This document shows positions 58,768 to 64,000 of a DNA stretch of 64,000 bases, one piece after another. Within the stretch, counting starts at the first letter, position 1. Every line of letters begins with the position of its first letter. Source of the DNA: AWTP1-13 sp033764875. GTDB taxonomy: Bacteria; Pseudomonadota; Alphaproteobacteria; Rhizobiales; Hyphomicrobiaceae. Under the pieces are notes generated by a model. The model saw nothing but the letters and a program-made list of their open reading frames with translations, was not told the DNA's origin and searched no databases. The translations under genes and the position numbers were made by a program. The stretch spans positions 1 through 64,000 of the forward strand of contig JANRIO010000018.1 of assembly GCA_033764875.1 (NCBI GenBank). Direction: 5' to 3'.

Positions 58768-59856
58768 TCAGACGACCACGGCCGCGCCATTGGCCGGGGC
58801 CACAAGACGCAGCGCGCGCTTCTCATGCCCGGTGCCGACCATGCTCTTGTAGAGCTTCACATAGTCGGCGGCCATCCTCGCGGCGCTGAAGCGCCGCTCG
58901 AAGCACCGGCGCACACGCCCCCGGTCGAGCGCCAGCACGGTGCCGAGCTTGCACACCGCCTCTTCCTCGCTCTCGACGATGCAACCCGAGACCCCCTCGT
59001 CGATCACCTCGTCGACGGAGCCGTTGCGGAAAGCGAGGACGGGCGTGCCACAGGCCATCGCCTCGATCATGACGAGGCCGAACGGCTCGGGCCAGTCGAT
59101 GGGGAACAGGAGGGCGCGGGCCTCGCCCAAGAAGCCGGGCTTGCGACGCTCGTCGATCTCGCCGATGAACTCGACGCCCGGGGCCTCCAGCAGCGGCTCG
59201 ATGACGGTCTTGAAGTATTCCATGTCCACGCGATCGACCTTGGCGGCAATCTTGAGCGGAATGCCGACGGCACGGGCAATCAGGATGGCCCGATCGACGC
59301 GCTTTTCCGGCGAGATGCGGCCAATGAAGGCGAGGTAGCCGCCCTTGGGGTGAAGGGTGGGGCTCAGCAGGTGCTGCGGGAGGCCGTGGTAGATCGTCGC
59401 TGCGAACGAGGCATCGGGGATCGGATTGCGCTGGGCATTCGAGATGGACACGAGCCTCATCTCCGGGAAGCTCTGGTAGAGCGGGAACATGTCCGGCAGA
59501 TCCTGGCGCCCGTGCAGCGTGGTGACGGTCCGGCTCGCGATGTCGCGGAAGATGGGGAAGTGGAACTGGTCGACGTGGAAATGGATGATGTCGAACTCGC
59601 CTGCACGCCGGCGCACACGGTCGAGCATCAGCATGTAGTAGGGCGTGGGATCGCGGACGGCGGGATTGAGCCGCAGCGCCTGCGCACAGCAGGCCTCGAG
59701 CTTGGCGGCCGTGATGGTATCGCCGCTTGCGAACAACGTCACGTCATGGCCTTGGGCAACCAGCTCCTCGGTCAGGTACGACACAACGCGCTCCGTGCCG
59801 CCGTATAGACGCGGGGGCACACTTTCCATCAGCGGGGCAACCTGGGCTATTTTCAT
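58768..59856 (-). CDS. Glycosyltransferase family 4 protein
   Basis: From the ATG at 59856 the product has 362 residues and the GT-B fold. The N-terminal glycine loop is MKIAQVAPLMESVPPRLYGG with TERVVSYLTEEL, the phosphate/nucleotide region is YLAFIGRISPEKRVDRAILI near 190, and the EX7E motif is in WPEPFGLVMIEAMACGTPVL near 270. It transfers a sugar from a nucleotide donor. Acceptor unknown. It ends 65 bp before the debranching gene and may share a transcript with it. Confidence 0.9.
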   Translation of the reverse strand: MKIAQVAPLMESVPPRLYGGTERVVSYLTEELVAQGHDVTLFASGDTITAAKLEACCAQALRLNPAVRDPTPYYMLMLDRVRRRAGEFDIIHFHVDQFHFPIFRDIASRTVTTLHGRQDLPDMFPLYQSFPEMRLVSISNAQRNPIPDASFAATIYHGLPQHLLSPTLHPKGGYLAFIGRISPEKRVDRAILIARAVGIPLKIAAKVDRVDMEYFKTVIEPLLEAPGVEFIGEIDERRKPGFLGEARALLFPIDWPEPFGLVMIEAMACGTPVLAFRNGSVDEVIDEGVSGCIVESEEEAVCKLGTVLALDRGRVRRCFERRFSAARMAADYVKLYKSMVGTGHEKRALRLVAPANGAAVVV

Positions 59857-60042
59857 GGAGGCGGTTTCCGGACGTGCGACCCAGACCCCACTGTCGAGAC
59901 GCGCGGGCGGACTGGATCGGCGACGATGACGCGTTCTTGATCTCGACAGCTCCCACGTTCTGCAAAACGAGCGGCAGGGCGTGCGGGTTCCGCAATGCAG
60001 CAAGCTTGGCCTGGAGAATCTCGCGCCCGAGGCGCCGCTGGC

Positions 60043-61074
60043 TCAGGGCTTGAAGCTCATGGTGGCGCGAACGCCCGGGCGATTGTCCGAGAGGTCGATC
60101 GAGCCGCCCAGGCTCGCCGCCATCATGCCGATGATGCGCGAGCCCAGCCCCGTGCCCGACGGCGCGTCGTGGCGGAGGCCGACACCGTCATCCTCGACGA
60201 CGAGGCAACCGTCGTCGCCGCTGGCCGAGACCCGGATGCGGATCTCGCCCCTGCCGGTCGCGGGATAGGCGTACTTGCAGGCGTTGGTGAGCAGCTCCGT
60301 GACGACAATGCCGAACGCCACCGCCTTGTCGGTCGGAAGCGAGATGGGGCTGCTGTCGAACTTGATCGCCAGATCGCGGCCTTCGCCGATCTGCAGCTCC
60401 TGAAGCTCCTCGACGAGGTGCTGCAGGTATTCCCTCAGGTCCACGGATCGCACATCGTCGGACGTGTAGAGGCGGCGGTGGACGGCGGCGATTGCCGAGA
60501 CGCGGGCGCTCATCGTCTCCAGCACCTCGCGCGCCACGCGATCGTCGACGCGGCTGCGCTGCAGGTTGACGAAGCTCGCAACGATGGTCAGCGAGTTCGC
60601 GACCCGGTGATTGACCTCCTTGAGCAGGATCTCGGCGCGATCGCGCGCCTCGCGAACCTCGCGCTCGGCCACCTCCTTCTCGCGGCGCAGGCGATCCTTC
60701 TCGAGCGCGGTGCCGATCGCCTCGGCGAGCAGGGCGAAGAAGTTGCCCTGCGCGTCCTTCCACACGTAGTCGACGGCTCCCGCCTTCAGGGCGGCAACGG
60801 CGACGTGGCTGTCGTCGGAGCCGGTCACGAAGACGACGGGGGGCGGAGCGGGCAGCTCCTTGATGCGGCCCAGCACCTGCAATCCGGTCTGACCCGGCAT
60901 GTAGTAGTCGAGCGCAACGATGTCGAAGGCATCCTGGCGCAGGCGGGCGATGCCGGCGTCGCCGGCATGCGCGTACTCCACCAGCATGCCGCGGGCCGCC
61001 AAGGCCTTCTGAACGAGCCGGCAGATGCCCGGATCGTCGTCGATGTACAGAACTCGGGGCGAGGCTGCGCTCAC
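60043..61074 (-). CDS. Receiver - HisKA_2 histidine kinase
   Basis: The 343-residue protein has an N-terminal receiver (VLYIDDDPGICRLVQKAL, phospho-Asp in DIVALDYYMPGQTG near residue 57, switch Lys in VDYVWKDAQ) and a C-terminal HisKA_2 kinase with phospho-His in LLKEVNHRVANSLTIVASFV near residue 160 and HATPase N-box VVTELLTNACKYAY. Receiver-first kinases relay phosphate from other kinases and often light or stress pathways. It overlaps the upstream response regulator by 4 bp. Confidence 0.92.
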   Translation of the reverse strand: MSAASPRVLYIDDDPGICRLVQKALAARGMLVEYAHAGDAGIARLRQDAFDIVALDYYMPGQTGLQVLGRIKELPAPPPVVFVTGSDDSHVAVAALKAGAVDYVWKDAQGNFFALLAEAIGTALEKDRLRREKEVAEREVREARDRAEILLKEVNHRVANSLTIVASFVNLQRSRVDDRVAREVLETMSARVSAIAAVHRRLYTSDDVRSVDLREYLQHLVEELQELQIGEGRDLAIKFDSSPISLPTDKAVAFGIVVTELLTNACKYAYPATGRGEIRIRVSASGDDGCLVVEDDGVGLRHDAPSGTGLGSRIIGMMAASLGGSIDLSDNRPGVRATMSFKP

Positions 61075-61514
61075 AGGGTCTCCGGCACCTGCATCACGGA
61101 GAAAAAGAGCCCCAGCTGGCGAATGGCATTGGCGAAGTTCTCGTAGTCCACCGGCTTTGTGACGTACACGTTGGCGCCGAGATCGTAGCAGCGCTGAATC
61201 TCGCGCGCGTCGTCCGTCGTGGTCAGAACCACCACGGGAATGCGCTTGGTGTGCGCGTTGGCCTTGAGCTTCTCGAGGATGCCGATGCCGCTCATGTCCG
61301 GCAGGTTGAGATCGAGAAGCACGAGCAGGTGCTTGCCGACGCTCGCCGTGCCGCTCCCGTCCGGACCGAAAAGCACCGCGAGAGCATCGGTGCCGTTGGC
61401 GACATGGATGATCTCGTTGTTCACGCCCGCGCGGCGCACATTGCGCTCGATCAGCCGTGCGTGGCCGTCATCGTCCTCGACCATCACGATCCGGACCGGC
61501 TTACCGTGGTTCAT
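61071..61514 (-). CDS. Single-domain response regulator (Rcp1-like)
   Basis: The 147-residue receiver has VRIVMVEDDDGHARLIERNV, the phospho-Asp in LVLLDLNLPDMSG near residue 70, and TTTDDAREI and VTKPVDYENF. The inserted loop before beta-3 (FGPDGSGTASVGKH) is typical of Rcp1-like cyanobacterial/rhizobial receivers that partner phytochromes or CHASE3 kinases. It overlaps the upstream CHASE3 kinase by 14 bp and the downstream kinase by 4 bp, so the three form a tight operon. Confidence 0.93.
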   Translation of the reverse strand: MNHGKPVRIVMVEDDDGHARLIERNVRRAGVNNEIIHVANGTDALAVLFGPDGSGTASVGKHLLVLLDLNLPDMSGIGILEKLKANAHTKRIPVVVLTTTDDAREIQRCYDLGANVYVTKPVDYENFANAIRQLGLFFSVMQVPETL

Positions 61515-63042
61515 CTTTCCTCTCCGGCCGGACGCGACGGCTCAACCTCACCCGAAAAACTGTACCAGCCCCGACCTCGGAAGTCACCGAGACATCCCCT
61601 CCCAGTCGCCGTGCCAGCGAGCGAACATGGGCGAGACCGATGCCTTCGCCCGCCTGGTCCTGGGCGCCGGCGCGGCGAAAGAGATCGAACACACGCTCAA
61701 GGTCCTCCCTTGCGATGCCGCGGCCGTTGTCCTCCACCGCTATGGTGACCTCGCCGAACCGCGCCGCCTCCTCGCGCACGACAATGCGCGGCGGAACGGA
61801 CGGCCGCCGGTACTTGATCGCGTTGTCGATCAGGTTGCCGAAGATCTGCTCGAGCGCCAGCCGGTCGGCCTCGATGACGCCAAGCGGCCTGCGGATGACG
61901 ATCTCGCCGTCCGTCTCGTTGAGGCGGTGCTGCACGCCGGCCGATATCGAGTCGAGGAGCTCGCCAAGGTCGATGCGCTGGGGCACCAACACGCGTTGCC
62001 CCTCACGGGACAGCTGCAGGATCGCCTTGATGAGGCCGTCCATCTTGATCGTCGAGCGGCGGATGAAATCGATGGCCTCGGGGATATCCTTGTCGATGGC
62101 CCGCTTGCCGTCGCTGCCCGCCTCGAGCTTCAGCAGACCGGGATCGGCCGAGAGCGATGCCAGATCAGCGAGGCTGGTCTCGAGCTCGCTGGTGAACCCC
62201 ATGATGTTCACCAGCGGCGAGCGCAGGTCGTGGCTCACGATGTAGGCGAAGCGCTGGATCTCCTCGTTTGCCCGATAGAGATCGGAGGTGCGCTCCTTGA
62301 CGCGGTCCTCGAGGCTGACATTGGCAACCTCGAGCGCCGAGCGCGTCGCGATCAGCTCGCGCAGGTAGCGCAGGATCATCAGCACGGCGCCGACAGCCGC
62401 GCCCAGGATCAGCGCCGCCGAGACCGCCGTGAAGAGCCTGGTACTCTGCGCGACAGCGGTCTGGGTGCGGACGCTGTTGCTGATGTCCTCGTCGGCCGTC
62501 GCTACCATCGCCTCGACCTGGTCGCGCAGCCGGTCCATGGTCCTCTGCCCGTGGCCATCCAGGACGACGGCCATGGCCTCCGCGCGGTTTCCCGCGTCGC
62601 AAAGGGCGATGGTGGAGGACAACTCGGCGAGCTTTTGCGTGATCAGATCATCCAAGCCGGAGCGGGCCACCTCCTCGCTCGCGTACAGGCGGTGCACGGC
62701 CTGCAGGCGGTCGTTCACGTGCTCCAGCGCGCTCCGGTACGGATCGAGATAGCTCGTGTTGCCCGTCAGGAGGTACCCACGCTGGCCCGACTCGGCTGCC
62801 TGCACGCTCAGCATCAGCCGGAACAGAGCCCCGCGCTGCTCGCGTGCCTGCAACAGCGACACTGTCGCCTGCTGGTTGCGCTCGAAGAGCCAGAAGGACG
62901 TCGCAAACAGCGCAACGAGGAGCACCAGGGCGACGCCCGAGAGGACGTACGTCACCCGGATCAGCCGGCGGGCACCTTTCGACGGAGCCTCGACGGACGG
63001 CCGGCCACCCAGCCAGACGGACAGATCACGAATGGCGGTCAA
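61501..63042 (-). CDS. CHASE3-domain sensor histidine kinase
   Basis: The 513-residue kinase has a first membrane helix at about 27-50 (VTYVLSGVALVLLVALFATS), a CHASE3 sensor (SVQAAESGQRGYLLTGNTSY with LDPYRSALEHVNDRLQAV), a second helix near 205-225, a coiled linker, and a HisKA with YIVSHDLRSPLVNIMGFTSE near residue 275. The ATPase domain has VEDNGRGIAREDLERVF and a short G-loop, GEGIGLAHVRSLARRLGGD. CHASE3 kinases sense unknown signals. It leads the operon with the receiver and receiver-kinase. Confidence 0.93.
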   Translation of the reverse strand: MTAIRDLSVWLGGRPSVEAPSKGARRLIRVTYVLSGVALVLLVALFATSFWLFERNQQATVSLLQAREQRGALFRLMLSVQAAESGQRGYLLTGNTSYLDPYRSALEHVNDRLQAVHRLYASEEVARSGLDDLITQKLAELSSTIALCDAGNRAEAMAVVLDGHGQRTMDRLRDQVEAMVATADEDISNSVRTQTAVAQSTRLFTAVSAALILGAAVGAVLMILRYLRELIATRSALEVANVSLEDRVKERTSDLYRANEEIQRFAYIVSHDLRSPLVNIMGFTSELETSLADLASLSADPGLLKLEAGSDGKRAIDKDIPEAIDFIRRSTIKMDGLIKAILQLSREGQRVLVPQRIDLGELLDSISAGVQHRLNETDGEIVIRRPLGVIEADRLALEQIFGNLIDNAIKYRRPSVPPRIVVREEAARFGEVTIAVEDNGRGIAREDLERVFDLFRRAGAQDQAGEGIGLAHVRSLARRLGGDVSVTSEVGAGTVFRVRLSRRVRPERKDEPR

Positions 63043-63145
63043 CCCGTCCCCCGCAGGCTCCCGTCAGGGCAGCGCGGACACGATGCTGCCGCGGTTGGCA
63101 AAGGCGAACGAAACCCACACTTGGCACACGCGCCTCCCGCGGCCT

Positions 63146-63265
63146 CTAGCCTGCCTTGATCTCGACGCCGGGGGCCTTGATCAGGATCCTGCTCTGGCTT
63201 TCCCAATACCAGTAGCCAAGAACCGCAACGGCGACCAAGAGGGCGCCGATGATCAGCTCGCGCAT
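63146..63265 (-). CDS. 39-residue membrane protein
   Basis: The ATG at 63263-63265 has AAGGAG upstream. The peptide MRELIIGALLVAVAVLGYWY with WESQSRILIKAPGVEIKAG is a single membrane helix plus a short basic tail. Very similar small proteins occur, as I recall, across Rhizobiales with no assigned role. It lies 103 bp upstream of the CHASE3 kinase gene on the same strand. Confidence 0.7.
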   Translation of the reverse strand: MRELIIGALLVAVAVLGYWYWESQSRILIKAPGVEIKAG

Positions 63266-63348
63266 GCCGGGCTCCTTCTCTGCCAATTCCTCTCCCTGCA
63301 ACGCCCGTGATGGCGCTTGGTTTCACGGCACAGCTCAGGAGTGTCGCC

Positions 63349-63531
63349 TCAACGACCACGCGACTTGGGCAGCGGGGCGCGGCTGCGGATCCGGTCCCGG
63401 TTCGTGCGCTGCTCCTCCTCGGGCTTGGTGTTGTCGGCGGTCTTGCCCGACATGTTGCCCGGGTTGTAGTGAAACTTGCCCGCGCGCTTCTCGCCCGGGC
63501 GCCGCTGCTTCGCGCTCTTGTCGTCGGCCAT
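63349..63531 (-). CDS. Small basic protein of unknown function (60 aa)
   Basis: The 60-residue protein is charged and disordered-looking, with ADDKSAKQRRPGEKRAGKFH, YNPGNMSGKTADNTKPEEEQ and RTNRDRIRSRAPLPKSRGR. The sequence GKFHYNPGNMSGK stands out as a possible motif. AAGGAG-like sequence precedes the ATG. Proteins of this pattern are annotated only as hypothetical. It is codirectional with the small membrane protein and the kinase operon. Confidence 0.65.
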   Translation of the reverse strand: MADDKSAKQRRPGEKRAGKFHYNPGNMSGKTADNTKPEEEQRTNRDRIRSRAPLPKSRGR

Positions 63532-63646
63532 CGACCTGCTCCTTCGAAATCTGCCATGCGGGTGCCCGAGCGCGGCCCCTTTGCGCTCTGCTCAGGTGGG
63601 CAGAACCCTCCAGCGCAGCCCCGGTTCCGACCCTGGCGCTCGTGCT

Positions 63647-64000
63647 TCATACGACGGAGCGAAGTGCTGCCATCAGCGCCTCCTCCGTGATCGGCTTCCT
63701 GACGATCGGAACGTCGTCATAGCCCGCGGGCAGACTGCCGCGGCTGAACCCGGTGACGAAGAAATAGGGCAGCGAGCGCTCGACAAGCTCGGCGACGAGG
63801 GTGTCCACGGGCTCGCCATTCAGATTGCCGTCGAGGATCGCGACCTCGAACCTCGCCTCGCGCACCGCGGCGAGGGCCTCGGCGAGCGTGCCTACCGGAG
63901 GCAGCGCCATCAGGCCGGCGTCATGGATCATCTCCTCCATGGCGAGGGCGATCAGCGGCTCGTCCTCGATGATCAGCACGCGGATGCCGTGCGGCGAGGT
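63647..64000 (-). CDS. Single-domain response regulator (N-terminus beyond window)
   Basis: The receiver has LIIEDEPLIALAMEEMIHDA, phospho-Asp in FEVAILDGNLNGEPVD and FFVTGFSRG and IVRKPITEEALMAAL. A GTG at 63979 is possible, but the frame remains open to the edge with TSPHGIRV preceding the core, so the true start probably lies outside. No output domain. With the adjacent signalling genes it is a likely kinase target or phosphate sink. Confidence 0.85.
   Translation of the reverse strand, partial: TSPHGIRVLIIEDEPLIALAMEEMIHDAGLMALPPVGTLAEALAAVREARFEVAILDGNLNGEPVDTLVAELVERSLPYFFVTGFSRGSLPAGYDDVPIVRKPITEEALMAALRSVV

Noticed and set aside
1..64000. CRISPR arrays, IS elements, prophage genes or toxin-antitoxin pairs
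   Set aside because: No regularly spaced repeats, transposase or integrase signatures, or structural phage genes were seen.

Overview
This 64 kb window is a dense, very GC-rich bacterial chromosome segment with strong G/C third-position bias and many 1-14 bp gene overlaps. The gene content points to an alphaproteobacterium, most likely of the Hyphomicrobiales (Rhizobiales). It includes a protocatechuate 4,5-cleavage operon, HWE and HisKA_2 sensor kinases, TRAP and TauABC-type uptake systems, a full kdp system and several tiny membrane proteins of kinds I associate with that order. No 16S gene or other firm taxonomic marker is present, so the placement is an inference. I see no prophage, IS element or CRISPR array.

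Region 1 (1-16.2 kb) is a peripheral catabolic region built around CoA chemistry. It holds a CaiB/BaiF CoA-transferase with a haloacid-dehalogenase-type hydrolase (divergent LysR), a GST-kappa/DsbA-like isomerase, a hotdog thioesterase, a nitronate monooxygenase and a MaoC/FAS1-like hydratase. A broken alpha/beta hydrolase remnant, an acyl-CoA synthetase, an SDR dehydrogenase, a fused family I CoA-transferase, a second adenylate-forming ligase and a beta-hydroxyacid-dehydrogenase-like enzyme follow. The substrate is not evident from sequence.

Region 2 (15.3-25.7 kb) is the clearest part: LysR followed by galD-ligJ-ligK-ligI-ligC-ligA-ligB-pobA. It encodes conversion of 4-hydroxybenzoate to protocatechuate and on to pyruvate plus oxaloacetate by the 4,5-cleavage route, with every step present. 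A divergent MarR regulator with a strong operator dyad faces a second aromatic module (a VOC protein and an HpcB-type homoprotocatechuate 2,3-dioxygenase).

Region 3 (25.7-38.2 kb) is transport and accessory metabolism. It holds a TauABC-like ABC importer followed by a DegT/DnrJ-type aminotransferase, two gene-poor stretches flanking a tRNA-Gly(CCC), a TRAP transporter (DctP-DctQ-DctM) and a divergent pdxA-like gene broken by a frameshift. A sulfur-flavoured operon follows: a Cys/Met-metabolism PLP enzyme, a cytochrome b and a molybdopterin oxidoreductase.

Region 4 (38.3-46.5 kb) is the potassium-scavenging operon: a 27-aa membrane ORF, then kdpF-kdpA-kdpB-kdpC-kdpD-kdpE, all leftward. Phased direct repeats upstream look like a KdpE operator.

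Region 5 (46.6-64 kb) is rich in stress and signalling genes. It contains three small proteins of unknown function, an SRPBCC protein, several tiny lipoprotein or membrane ORFs, and a 1231-residue hybrid kinase that combines HisKA and HWE modules with a translationally coupled receiver. It also holds a DUF892 ferritin-like protein, a PRC-barrel protein, a debranching-type glycosidase, a family 4 glycosyltransferase and a three-gene kinase/receiver cassette. A truncated receiver runs off the right edge.
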